Assembly (NCBI GenBank): GCA_964405375.1
Contig: CAYONQ010000102.1
Span: 1-7,669 of the forward strand
Direction of reading: 5' to 3'
Source: CAYONQ01 sp964405375
GTDB lineage: Bacteria; Planctomycetota; Phycisphaerae; Sedimentisphaerales; Anaerobacaceae
DNA: 7,669 nt
The notes below the pieces were generated by a model. That model saw nothing but the letters and a program-made list of their open reading frames with translations. It did no database searches and was not told the DNA's origin. Positions 1-6,359 of the stretch are shown in pieces. A program made the position numbers and the translations under genes. Each line of letters begins with the position of its first letter. Positions within the stretch are counted from its first letter, which is position 1.

Positions 1-2
1 TT

Positions 3-2174
3 GCCGGCAAAGAGGGGAGTTACGCACTTGATTTCGATGCCGTCGGCGATTACGTTAATGTTCCGGATACCGATGACAGTCTTGACGTCGATAGTAACCT
101 TACTATTGCCGCCTGGGTGAAGCTGAATAGCACCGCCGCCGCTGTTACTATTGCGGGCAAACAGCCCAGCGGTGTGGCGGCAGATAACTTTCCGGGAAAT
201 TATTTATTCATGATGGTCGCAGGCGGTAAGTTGAGGTTGGTACATCAAACCAGTACAGGTACTGACTTTGTGTATTATGAATCAACTACTACTGTGGGTG
301 CCGGAGACTGGGACCATGCGGCTGTTACTTTGGTTGAAGGGGGCACCGTCGAGTTCTACATAGACGGTTCTCCGGCGGGAACCACCGCACAAAGTGCGAC
401 CTTTGGCATAGTTAATGATGAGCCCGTAAGAATAGGCGTTAAAAAGAATGCGGTTACCTGGTTTAACGGTACAATGGACGATCTGCGCATCTACAATAGC
501 GCACTGTCGGAGGCCGATATAGGTGATATTGCCGGTACTGCCGGCTGGGCCAAGAGCCCTTACCCTTCTAATGGAGCCACCTACGTGGACAGCAATGTTG
601 TTCTTAGCTGGACGCCTGCAGATGATGCGAACTCGCACGATGTGTACTTCGGCACCGATTTGAATGATGTTAGTGATGCCAATAACTCCTGGCCGGTGGC
701 GACCGGGCCGGGCGACCCCAACGTCTATAAGGGTAACTTTGATGTCAACAGCTTTGACCCCTGCGGCCTTGATGTGGACACCGCTTATTACTGGCGTATA
801 GACGAGGTCAACGACGCCAATGTCCCCTGCAAAGGCCCGATATGGACATTTAGTACGGATACGTTCGGGGCTCCCGTTGCTAATTTCATGGTGATACCGA
901 CAAGCGGCTGGGATATCTATTACAGGCCGGAGTTTGTCAGCAAGGCAACCGGCGATATTACCAGCTATCTGTGGGAGTTTGGCGACACACAGACCAGCAC
1001 CGATAGGGCGCCGAACCACCAGTATTCGTCAGCCGGCACGTACACTGTGACGTTAACTGTAACCGGCCCCGGCGGCTCGGACAGTATGACCAAGACAAAC
1101 CACATCACCGTGAACGACTTTAACGACTACCCGTATGCTGACTACAATATCACCGAGCCCAATATGGCCCAGTGGGATGATGCGGTGGATGCCATCGAAA
1201 CAGCCGGCGGCGGGCGAATCCTGTTCGGCTTCTCCAGCCAGACCATTTACGTCAACCATCACCGGGACTTCTTCGGTAACAACTGCATCGTTGACGGCCA
1301 GGATAAGAACGTCAAGTTCTACTACAACGGCCCTGATGACTGCAGTCAGACGGAAGGCCAGGACGCCTTGATTCGGTTTCACGGTAACGACAACATCTTC
1401 CGTAACCTCGATTTCGACCGGTTCCCCGAAGGTGTTCACATCCGAAGTGGCAACCGTAACCTGATAGAGAACTGCAATGTCGGTGTCATTTGCGAGGATG
1501 CGATGAGTATGAACGGCGGCGGCTTAGAGTGCTTCGATTGTATTATCCGCAACAACTCCTACGGCTACTCTGAGGACAAGGCGGTTATGGTCAACAACGG
1601 CGGCCGTGCTGTGTTCAGGAATCTCAGCTTCACAGACAGCACACAGCCCATCCGCTGCACCGGTGCGACAGGCGAGTATGTGATAAGACACTGTAATGTC
1701 GGCGGCAGCTCTAACGGCCTGAGACACAGCGGCGGCAGCCCCGGTCACCTCGTTTACGTCGAGGAGAACACCGCGGGTAGCGGCTCGCAGCGTGGTATCC
1801 GGGTTTACGGCTATACCGATGCCATCATCCGGCACAACACGTTCAGCGGCGGCAGCAAGTATGGCGTCTATGCTTATGAGTCCGCAAAGGTGCGGCTTGA
1901 GCACAATGATATACAGAATTACTCACTCGGCGGAGTTATGATTCAGAACACCGCCCAGGTAGATGCTGGAGGTGGCAGCGTTACTATCGACGGCAGTTCC
2001 GCCACCAGCGTTGGTGACAACACGATTCAAGGTAGTTCGCCGCACGACCTGATAAACCAGACCGCATCTTCTGTGAAAGCAAAGTTCAATTACTGGGACC
2101 ATACTACCGTTCAGGCTGTTCTGGACAATGATGTTGACGGCAATGTCGATGTTGACCCGCTGGGAACACCGTAA
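3..2174 (+). CDS. Multidomain LamG / Fn3-like / PKD / right-handed beta-helix protein, pectate-lyase-like (5' end outside window)
   Basis: The frame is open from the first full codon at 3, so the gene starts upstream; the GTG at 117 is internal to a LamG strand, not a start. 723 residues are visible. Approximate domains: LamG/concanavalin-like 1-178 (YALDFDAVGDYV, then LTIAAWVKL, ending FNGTMDDLRIYNSALS); a fibronectin-like module 182-285 (VVLSWTPADDANSHDVYFGT, YYWRIDEVN); a PKD domain 291-371 (YLWEFGD, SSAGTYTVTLTV); a right-handed parallel beta-helix 395-715 with repeated N-rich turns. The helix part resembles polysaccharide lyase family 3: EGVH at 476, CEDAM with E498-D499, SEDK with K526, and PIRC with R551. 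The architecture implies export and carbohydrate binding or cleavage. I see no dockerin, PEP-CTERM or membrane anchor at the C-terminus, which ends DVDPLGTP. Confidence is high for the modular secreted beta-helix protein and moderate for pectate-lyase relatedness. Activity is uncertain because a PL3 catalytic Lys appears to be Gln548. Confidence 0.88.
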   Translation, partial: AGKEGSYALDFDAVGDYVNVPDTDDSLDVDSNLTIAAWVKLNSTAAAVTIAGKQPSGVAADNFPGNYLFMMVAGGKLRLVHQTSTGTDFVYYESTTTVGAGDWDHAAVTLVEGGTVEFYIDGSPAGTTAQSATFGIVNDEPVRIGVKKNAVTWFNGTMDDLRIYNSALSEADIGDIAGTAGWAKSPYPSNGATYVDSNVVLSWTPADDANSHDVYFGTDLNDVSDANNSWPVATGPGDPNVYKGNFDVNSFDPCGLDVDTAYYWRIDEVNDANVPCKGPIWTFSTDTFGAPVANFMVIPTSGWDIYYRPEFVSKATGDITSYLWEFGDTQTSTDRAPNHQYSSAGTYTVTLTVTGPGGSDSMTKTNHITVNDFNDYPYADYNITEPNMAQWDDAVDAIETAGGGRILFGFSSQTIYVNHHRDFFGNNCIVDGQDKNVKFYYNGPDDCSQTEGQDALIRFHGNDNIFRNLDFDRFPEGVHIRSGNRNLIENCNVGVICEDAMSMNGGGLECFDCIIRNNSYGYSEDKAVMVNNGGRAVFRNLSFTDSTQPIRCTGATGEYVIRHCNVGGSSNGLRHSGGSPGHLVYVEENTAGSGSQRGIRVYGYTDAIIRHNTFSGGSKYGVYAYESAKVRLEHNDIQNYSLGGVMIQNTAQVDAGGGSVTIDGSSATSVGDNTIQGSSPHDLINQTASSVKAKFNYWDHTTVQAVLDNDVDGNVDVDPLGTP

Positions 2175-2210
2175 CGAGATGCGCTGAGCAAAGTTTTATG
2201 ATTGACGGTA

Positions 2211-2247
2211 AAGCGTGGCGGTTTCAAGACCGCCACGCTTTTTTTTT
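2211..2247 (+). terminator. Strong rho-independent terminator after the beta-helix gene
   Basis: A perfect 12-bp stem (AAGCGTGGCGGT, loop TTCAAG, ACCGCCACGCTT) runs straight into nine T residues. It lies 37 nt after the stop codon of the + strand gene, so it closes that transcription unit. It lies outside the IS-end motif that begins at 2256. Confidence 0.93.
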
Positions 2248-2267
2248 ACAGTACTAGTGCTCTGTCT

Positions 2268-2960
2268 CTATTCAATTGATGGATACAATTTTTTCAGCTT
2301 TATCCGTGCGTCATCAGTTGTGAAACGCCAGTTCACTTTTACCTCTTTAGTATTACGTTTTTCAGACCACACCACCACTTCTTTTTCCAATCGCTTTATA
2401 TTGCCGATTCGCTCGGCCAAACACTGACGAGACAAAACACTCAACTCGATCTCGGCAATGTTCAACCAACTGCCATGTTTCGGAGTATAATGAATCCCCA
2501 GACGACGGGCAAGTTCTCTGGCTTTCGCAGGATCAAAAGCTTCATATAAAGAACCAATACTGTGCGTATTCAAATTGTCCATAACCAACACAACCACTTC
2601 TGCATCAGGGTAATCTTCTTCCAGAAGAATCCGTATCTGCTCAGCCCAATCCAGTCGTTTGCGATAATTGGTAACACTGACTCGTCGCCATCCACCCAAA
2701 GGCTCAGTGAACATGAAAATATTGGTTACGCCGCACCGCTTATATTCTACATCGTATCGTTGTGGATGCCCCGGTTTGGCAGCAATCGGAATACGAATAT
2801 CTGCTATAAGTTGTTTGCTTGTCTCATCCATACACACTACCGGTCGGTTTGGGTCATAAGGCTGCAGGTATACGTCAAGTATATCCTCCATTGCCGCCAC
2901 GAATTCGCAACTATTTTCCGGAGGAATACACCAGCATTGATGTAGATGCGGCTTTAACAC
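2268..2960 (-). CDS. IS630-family transposase, catalytic (DDE_3) part, ORFB
   Basis: This is the catalytic half of a cut-and-paste DDE transposase of the IS630/Tc1-mariner superfamily. All three acidic residues are visible: D45 in VVCMDET, D128 in LVMDNLNTH and E170 in HGSWLNIAEIE. The conserved WCIPPE at the N-terminus and the RFTTDDARIKLKKLYPSI end are family-typical. The GTG at 2960 is the first possible start in this frame, but no good ribosome binding site is obvious. The preceding codons continue family-consensus sequence from another frame, so this part is probably made by -1 frameshifting from ORFA. The stop codon (TAG, 2268-2270) lies inside the terminal repeat. The C-terminal side is complete; about 80-120 residues are missing at the N-terminus compared with full-length relatives of roughly 340-360 aa (recalled). 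Confidence 0.9.
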   Translation of the reverse strand: MLKPHLHQCWCIPPENSCEFVAAMEDILDVYLQPYDPNRPVVCMDETSKQLIADIRIPIAAKPGHPQRYDVEYKRCGVTNIFMFTEPLGGWRRVSVTNYRKRLDWAEQIRILLEEDYPDAEVVVLVMDNLNTHSIGSLYEAFDPAKARELARRLGIHYTPKHGSWLNIAEIELSVLSRQCLAERIGNIKRLEKEVVVWSEKRNTKEVKVNWRFTTDDARIKLKKLYPSIE

Positions 2961-3124
2961 ATTTTTTTTAGTGCCTGTCGCACCGTTTCATGTGAAATAT
3001 CCGGCACAATTTCCAGTTCAACTAATTTGTCCGCAAGCAGCCGTAAATTCCATTTATTTCTTCCTTCTGGAGGGTCTGAGCAACGCAAGGCGATCAAATG
3101 TGCTTCAATCTCGCCAAAAACTTC
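2954..3124 (-). pseudogene. IS630 transposase ORFA fragment (end of N-terminal part), out of frame with ORFB
   Basis: On the - strand, the frame opened by the TAA at 3127-3125 reads EVFGEIEAHLIALRCSDPP, continues EGRNKWNLRLLADKLVELE and VPDISHETVRQALKK, then MC and a stop at 2956-2954. The stretch from EAHLIAL to VRQALKK is the standard linker between the helix-turn-helix domain and catalytic core of IS630 transposases. No start codon is present and the HTH portion is absent, so ORFA has lost its 5' end where it meets the rtcA fragment. This frame joins ORFB one base back at the eight-A run. Confidence 0.78.
2962..2969 (-). promoter_or_regulatory. Candidate -1 programmed ribosomal frameshift site (A AAA AAA)
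   Basis: On the - strand the ORFA codons CTA AAA AAA ATG contain the slippery heptamer A AAA AAA (2969-2963). Slipping back one base after the second AAA gives AAT GTG TTA, so the fusion reads QALKKNVLKPHL, the expected IS630 sequence with no residue gained or lost. ORFA otherwise stops two codons later. I saw no convincing stimulatory hairpin or upstream Shine-Dalgarno. A homopolymer mutation or sequencing slip could mimic this. Confidence 0.6.
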
Positions 3125-3316
3125 TTAGATAGTAGCGCTGTCGTTGACCGCTTCTTGGCCGACCAGCTTTTAATCTATATGGCAATAGCGAAAAACGGCT
3201 CTTACACCACCAACGAACTCTCTAATCATCTCCTGACGAACATCGAAATAATAAAAAAATTCCTCCCCGTCAGCTTCCACATCGACCGGCAGGAAAAGGC
3301 ATACACCATCTCCTGA
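3116..3316 (+). pseudogene. rtcA: RNA 3'-terminal phosphate cyclase, C-terminal fragment
   Basis: RtcA converts RNA 3'-phosphates to 2',3'-cyclic phosphates with ATP. Only about the last 65 residues remain: the end of the catalytic core (VVDRFLADQLLIYMAIA, GSYTTNELS) and the signature NHLLTNIEIIKKFLPVSF. The histidine in NHLLTNI (codon 3227-3229) matches the nucleophilic His309 of E. coli RtcA (family knowledge). The frame ends with TGA at 3314-3316. Upstream it runs into the antisense of the IS630 transposase near 3110-3122, so the ATG at 3098 belongs to transposon DNA and is not a real start. The first three quarters of the protein are missing, so it cannot be active. I see no rtcB or rtcR nearby. 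Confidence 0.85.
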
Positions 3317-3455
3317 GTCCCCGAGAACCCGCTATCTTGGCTTCGCAGCAGGGGATCCAGTCCCAAATAGTCAACCATCATTCATCAATAATCGATCGAA
3401 ACTGCCCTGCCTGCCCCGTCCCAAACAAATTCCTATCGTCTTTTGGTGCGGGGAG
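3317..3455. other. Spacer between the two gene remnants, no recognisable gene
   Basis: I see no start codon with a ribosome binding site and no family motif on either strand. The + strand stays open in the HEPN frame but reads as Pro/Arg-rich sequence unlike any domain I know. It probably holds the scar of the deletion that removed the 5' part of the HEPN gene. Confidence 0.4.
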
Positions 3456-3668
3456 CGGATTTATACTGAGTTTGCAAAGGTTTTTCCGCAGGATACTGCG
3501 CCGCATCGCAAGGCCTTTACATTATTGAAAAAGGCCTACATTGATGCCCGTTATAAGAAGGATTACAAGATTACCAAAAAACAGTTGGAATACCTTGCAA
3601 AGCGCGTGAAGATTTTACAAAGACTTACAAATAAAATTCGTAAGGAAAAAATCGAAAGCTTTGGTTGA
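3456..3668 (+). pseudogene. HEPN-domain protein, C-terminal fragment
   Basis: This frame is too poor in start codons to be called as a gene, but it translates to RIYTEFAKVFPQDT, then a run ending LLKKAYIDARYKKDYKIT, KKQLEYLAKRVKILQRLTNK and IRKEKIESFG, stop TGA 3666-3668. The string AYIDARYKKDYKIT followed by a Leu-rich amphipathic helix is characteristic of the C-terminal half of HEPN proteins, often joined to or paired with a minimal nucleotidyltransferase (MNT) in toxin-antitoxin-like modules. The N-terminal helices and the usual RxxxxH RNase motif are not present, nor is an MNT partner. The frame stays open upstream to about 3300, but that sequence is not HEPN-like and has no ATG. It is best read as a remnant. 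Confidence 0.7.
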
Positions 3669-3702
3669 GCTCAGATAAAATGGGTTGGCAGTTGTTGAGC
3701 GA

Positions 3703-4350
3703 TCAAAATTGCTCGTCGCCTTCTTTAGCCTGATATGGCTCCCGACGTATCTGATTTGTCGGACGGTTCAATGCATGCAGTACATACCCCGCAAGTACCA
3801 ACCTCCACGGCCCATTACCTTCAAGCCCCCAATCAAGTAAAAGGTTTGCATGCCCCTCGGCATCAGGGTATGCTAATACGATTGTCTGTCTATCTACCGC
3901 TGGCAACACATTTTCGTCAATATCCAACAATTCAATGTCTACCTGACGGTGACTATCAAGCACAAAACCAGCACAACTGTATCGACGGTATCGGCGGGAA
4001 CGGTTGTTTGAATCACGTTGATCTTTCCAAGGGGGACAAATGACATATTGCCTTCTCCTGCTTATACTATGATACTCATCTTTAATTTTCTCAAACCATG
4101 TAGAAATTATTTTACTCTCATCGTTCGTCAGCGGAACGCGCCCGGCTACGTGTACTTCAATTGTCCCTTCCTCCTCAAGCGGTGGCCCCATATGAAGCAC
4201 CCTCGCTTCACCGCCTATTTCGAGATATTTGTTATCCTCGGCAAGCAAACCCACATGTCTTACAAAACGTATCTGCCCCTCGGCTCGCTGCCCCACGACA
4301 TCATAACGTGATAATGTCTGCGGTCCTTGATCAAAATTAATGGTGGGCAT
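3703..4350 (-). CDS. Conserved-looking hypothetical protein; candidate permuted NlpC/P60-like thiol enzyme (third gene of operon)
   Basis: 215 aa. The start is well supported: GGAGG at 4356-4360, five bases before the ATG. It lies 29 nt after the stop of the 361-aa gene, so it is the last gene of the operon. I do not recognise it firmly. Residues 25-55 read EGQIRFVRHVGLLAEDNKYL then EIGG and VLHMG, recalling the His strand (HVGIY, GDGKVIE) of permuted NlpC/P60, LRAT or YiiX-type folds. Residues 123-130, RYSCAGFV, recall their catalytic-Cys helix. H32 before C126 is the permuted order. The C-terminal third holds GPWRLVLAGYVLHAL (about 180-195) and a charged tail. No signal peptide or membrane segment is visible, so it is probably cytoplasmic. 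If the fold is right it could be a thiol peptidase, amidase or acyltransferase. The alternative is a structural protein in which this Cys is incidental. No hairpin-T terminator follows its stop. Confidence 0.85.
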   Translation of the reverse strand: MPTINFDQGPQTLSRYDVVGQRAEGQIRFVRHVGLLAEDNKYLEIGGEARVLHMGPPLEEEGTIEVHVAGRVPLTNDESKIISTWFEKIKDEYHSISRRRQYVICPPWKDQRDSNNRSRRYRRYSCAGFVLDSHRQVDIELLDIDENVLPAVDRQTIVLAYPDAEGHANLLLDWGLEGNGPWRLVLAGYVLHALNRPTNQIRREPYQAKEGDEQF

Positions 4351-4355
4351 TTATT

Positions 4356-4360
4356 CCTCC
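4356..4360 (-). promoter_or_regulatory. Ribosome binding site of the 215-aa gene
   Basis: GGAGG followed by AATAA and the ATG at 4350. It lies in the 29-nt gap between the second and third operon genes, leaving little room for a separate promoter. Confidence 0.75.
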
Positions 4361-4379
4361 GCAAACAAGTGAACCTCTT

Positions 4380-5465
4380 TCACTCGAGAGCCTGAATCGC
4401 TCTGTAGAGCAATTCTTGAGGTCGGTCTGCAACGGGAACAGGACGACTTGACCAAATGCTTCGAAGCTCGCAAAGCTCACGAAGTGTCTGTTGAGTGAAC
4501 CAGGTCACACCCAGTTGCTGAACGGTCTCAACAATCTGTTGTGTTTTACTGCTCGCCATGGCCACAAGCGCATAGATAGCCAACTGTGCCATGGCGGCAC
4601 TTTGACTTGCGGTAATGGCATAAGGATCCAACAGGGATTCTGCGATCTGACAAACCTCGTCAGCCAGGTCCTGATGCTCATCCACGTCTGCTGGAGGCTG
4701 GGCCTCGAAGATTCGACCAAGCATCTTTACTGTAACCAGACTCGTCTCGATAGAGTGTAGCGGTTCCAGCAACGCACGCAACCCATCGGTATCATGCGGC
4801 GTGAGCATTGACGCTCCCGTACGTATTGCCGACCAGACGGCGGCCTCGTCTTGCGGATCATTACTGTCACGGTATTTTTGAGCAAAACTTAACAACCAGG
4901 GAGCAAGTTGCTTACTCTGATCGACGGTGAAACCGGTGTCCTCGGCAAACAGTATCATCTCCCGAAGGTGAGGCATGTCGGATTCTGCTTGTGGATGCAG
5001 GAGTGACGAGGCGAGTTGGTCTGAAGTCCATTGCCAAACATCATCAGTCGCGGTGTCAACGGCTCGACCACCGACTTTTTCCTCAACCGCTACAGACCGC
5101 GCCGACTCTTCATCGGCGAAACTTTCATCAGACTCCCAATCAAGATCGATCTTCTTATCGACGCGCTGCTTCACTAGATCCAGAAAATCACGAAGTTTTT
5201 CAGTTCTCAACCGGATAGAAAGAGCATAAGTATAATCGGATTGGCTGTCTTCGTCAGTTCCCATGTGAAGCCCGCGATAAGTGTCTATTCTTGAACCTTG
5301 GTCAATTCTGATGATCACCTGATCTTGTGCAAGGTTCTCAATATTGTACCAACACCAACTCCATTTCTGCGTCTTCGTTACTGAAGCGTCGGCCTTCTCG
5401 TACCACTGAAATATCTCCTGCAAGAATTTAGAGTCGGGAGTTATCGCTGTGCGGGCTTCAGACAT
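4380..5465 (-). CDS. Hypothetical protein: N-terminal beta-rich domain, acidic linker, alpha-helical HEAT-like region (second gene of operon)
   Basis: 361 aa, family not recognised. The start at 5465 is chosen because AAGGAG (5478-5473) lies seven bases upstream; the ATG sits inside the end of the preceding gene (ATGTCTGA overlap, 8 nt), indicating translational coupling. Residues 30-112 contain alternating beta strands (SWCWYNIENL, VIIRIDQGSRIDTY, YTYALSIRLR) followed by a helix, DFLDLVKQRVDKKI. Residues 115-150 form a Glu/Asp/Ser-rich linker. Residues 150-361 look all-helical with regular Leu/Ala spacing (LREMILFAED, LAPWLLSFAQKY, MAQLAIYALVAMAS), resembling HEAT/ARM-type or other alpha-solenoid scaffolds. 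No catalytic motif, signal peptide or transmembrane segment is seen. A scaffold role between the two flanking products is an inference from layout and from the lack of an evident active site. Confidence 0.88.
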   Translation of the reverse strand: MSEARTAITPDSKFLQEIFQWYEKADASVTKTQKWSWCWYNIENLAQDQVIIRIDQGSRIDTYRGLHMGTDEDSQSDYTYALSIRLRTEKLRDFLDLVKQRVDKKIDLDWESDESFADEESARSVAVEEKVGGRAVDTATDDVWQWTSDQLASSLLHPQAESDMPHLREMILFAEDTGFTVDQSKQLAPWLLSFAQKYRDSNDPQDEAAVWSAIRTGASMLTPHDTDGLRALLEPLHSIETSLVTVKMLGRIFEAQPPADVDEHQDLADEVCQIAESLLDPYAITASQSAAMAQLAIYALVAMASSKTQQIVETVQQLGVTWFTQQTLRELCELRSIWSSRPVPVADRPQELLYRAIQALE

Positions 5466-6186
5466 GGCTCGACTCCTTTCGAGGGATACGGGTCAATGGC
5501 AAATCGGGCAACCCGCTGGGCAGCCACGATTTGATAGACTGACGCAGGGTCTCAAGCTTGCTCTTCGCCTTCTCTGCTTTCTCCAACAGATCTATAACCT
5601 GTTGGTGCGTCAGTTCTACTTCGAAGGCCTTTGGTAGGCCGTCCTCACCGGTGGCGACAATGTGCAACCGAGTGTAGGGCATCATCCCTTCGACATTTTT
5701 CCGGTTCTCGTCGAAAATCGGCCTGAGGTCACAGATCAACTCAACTGTTTCCAGTTGCTGCCCAGTAATTTTAGCCAGACTCTCAGCCTTCTGGAACCTG
5801 GCCAGAGATGGATAGGGCCGAATTAAATTCTTCAATATCTGCTTCAGGCGTTCGAGCTTCGCCTGGTCAAAGGGGAAGTCCTCCTCTTCCCGCCCATCCT
5901 CCAAAAATGTGACCATCCGCTCAACCTGGGACGGACCGATATTTCTAAGGACCCTCCGCACCACTTCTGCCGCGTTGGAGTCTTCGACAACTCTCTGTAT
6001 CGTTGCCAGCAAAGCCTTGGGGTCGAGGAATCCCTTGGCTTCGGTCAAATGCTTATGAAGCTCGGCGAGCTGTCCATCCGACAGACCGATTATGGCCTTC
6101 AAGTCATCCACAAGCCCTGCCTTGGCCGTTGGATGCTCAAAGGGCAGTTGCGGAATGCCTCGAATGAATAGGACTGGATCTGGCAT
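5458..6186 (-). CDS. Hypothetical protein with COMM-domain-like C-terminal half (first gene of operon)
   Basis: 242 aa. ATG at 6186 with GGGAG at 6194-6190, slightly close to the start. It is the first gene of the operon and overlaps the next by 8 nt. Residues 20-125 are helical (LSDGQLAELHKHLTEAKGFL, ALLATIQRVV, AEVVRRVLRNI, LERLKQILKNLIRPYP). Residues 130-218 contain VELICDLRPIFDENRKNVEG, then strands YTRLHIVATGED and KAFEVELT, then an amphipathic helix QQVIDLLEKAEKAKSKLETL. The helical N-half plus strands followed by 'eLt.eql.dLle.lekA' matches the layout of COMM-domain proteins, which in eukaryotes build the Commander complex; this resemblance is an inference that has not been tested. The tail is Pro-rich (LPSGLPDLPLTRIP). 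No enzymatic motif, signal peptide or membrane segment is visible, so it is probably a cytoplasmic oligomerising or adaptor protein. Confidence 0.88.
   Translation of the reverse strand: MPDPVLFIRGIPQLPFEHPTAKAGLVDDLKAIIGLSDGQLAELHKHLTEAKGFLDPKALLATIQRVVEDSNAAEVVRRVLRNIGPSQVERMVTFLEDGREEEDFPFDQAKLERLKQILKNLIRPYPSLARFQKAESLAKITGQQLETVELICDLRPIFDENRKNVEGMMPYTRLHIVATGEDGLPKAFEVELTHQQVIDLLEKAEKAKSKLETLRQSIKSWLPSGLPDLPLTRIPRKESSHV
5473..5478 (-). promoter_or_regulatory. Ribosome binding site that fixes the start of the 361-aa gene
   Basis: AAGGAG, seven bases before the ATG at 5465, sits inside the last codons of the 242-aa gene. Together with the 8-nt overlap it supports coupled translation and this start. 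Confidence 0.75.
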
Positions 6187-6235
6187 AGTCTCCCACTGTT
6201 ATCTTAGATTCTTTAGTTAGAATTCGCTTCCTGCC

Positions 6236-6254
6236 CCACAGTGCAGCACTGTGG
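6236..6254. promoter_or_regulatory. Perfect palindrome in the operon leader, candidate operator or RNA hairpin
   Basis: CCACAGTGC-A-GCACTGTGG has 9-bp arms around a single base and lies 50-68 nt upstream of the first start codon of the three-gene operon. It falls downstream of the proposed -10 box, so it could be an operator for a dimeric repressor; a one-base loop makes a tight RNA hairpin less natural. No T tract follows it in the direction of the operon, so it does not look like a terminator. Confidence 0.5.
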
Positions 6255-6287
6255 ATACCGTGTTACTTTGGCTCAGCAATCCACCTA

Positions 6288-6315
6288 AGTATACTCATTA
6301 TCGGTCACTTAGCAA
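6288..6315 (-). promoter_or_regulatory. Candidate sigma70-type promoter of the three-gene operon
   Basis: On the - strand TTGCTA (6315-6310) and TATACT (6293-6288) are separated by 16 bp, close to TTGACA/TATAAT. The expected start of transcription is near 6281, giving a leader of about 95 nt that contains the 6236-6254 palindrome. This is a single-sequence match only. Confidence 0.4.
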
Positions 6316-6359
6316 GCCTGAATTTAAAAAAATCATACCAGCTTATTCCCTTCCGTATG

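Larger units (their letters stand above)
2256..3124 (-). mobile_element. IS630-family insertion sequence remnant, truncated at the transposase 5' side
   Basis: The element carries an IS630-type DDE transposase reading leftward. Its 3' terminal sequence appears to be AGTGCTCTGT (2256-2265), followed after 7 nt by CAATTGATGG (2273-2282), because the same pair recurs inverted at 7578-7604. On the 5' side, recognisable transposase homology stops near 3110-3124, where rtcA coding sequence on the other strand begins. The N-terminal helix-turn-helix half and the adjoining terminal repeat are missing at this junction, so the copy is probably immobile by itself. Confidence 0.8.

Noticed and set aside
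282..1019. Long antisense frame inside the beta-helix gene
   Set aside because: It overlaps the clearly coding + strand LamG/Fn3 region, has no known motif and no ribosome binding site; it is a codon-composition shadow. The same applies to the antisense frames at 1053-1439 and 1524-1904 and the + frame at 1135-1371.
2562..2945. + strand frames across the transposase (also 2215-2427, 2668-2859)
   Set aside because: They are antisense to a DDE transposase with all catalytic motifs; no independent support.
3098..3115. ATG at 3098 as a true start of the rtcA fragment
   Set aside because: The codons before about 3116 are antisense to transposase ORFA (EAHLIAL region) and no ribosome binding site precedes the ATG; the join is a fortuitous fusion.
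3337..3528. 63-aa + strand frame
   Set aside because: It overlaps the HEPN-like frame at 3456-3668 in another phase, has no motif, and is explained as a shadow.
3686..3712. Terminator after the 215-aa gene
   Set aside because: GAGC(AATTTTGATC)GCTC has only a 4-bp stem and no T run follows on the - strand.
4975..5229. + strand frames opposite the operon (also 3735-4043, 4018-4311, 4491-4760, 5449-5637)
   Set aside because: They lie antisense to genes with good ribosome binding sites and sensible protein composition; Ser/Arg/His-rich translations are typical of shadows.
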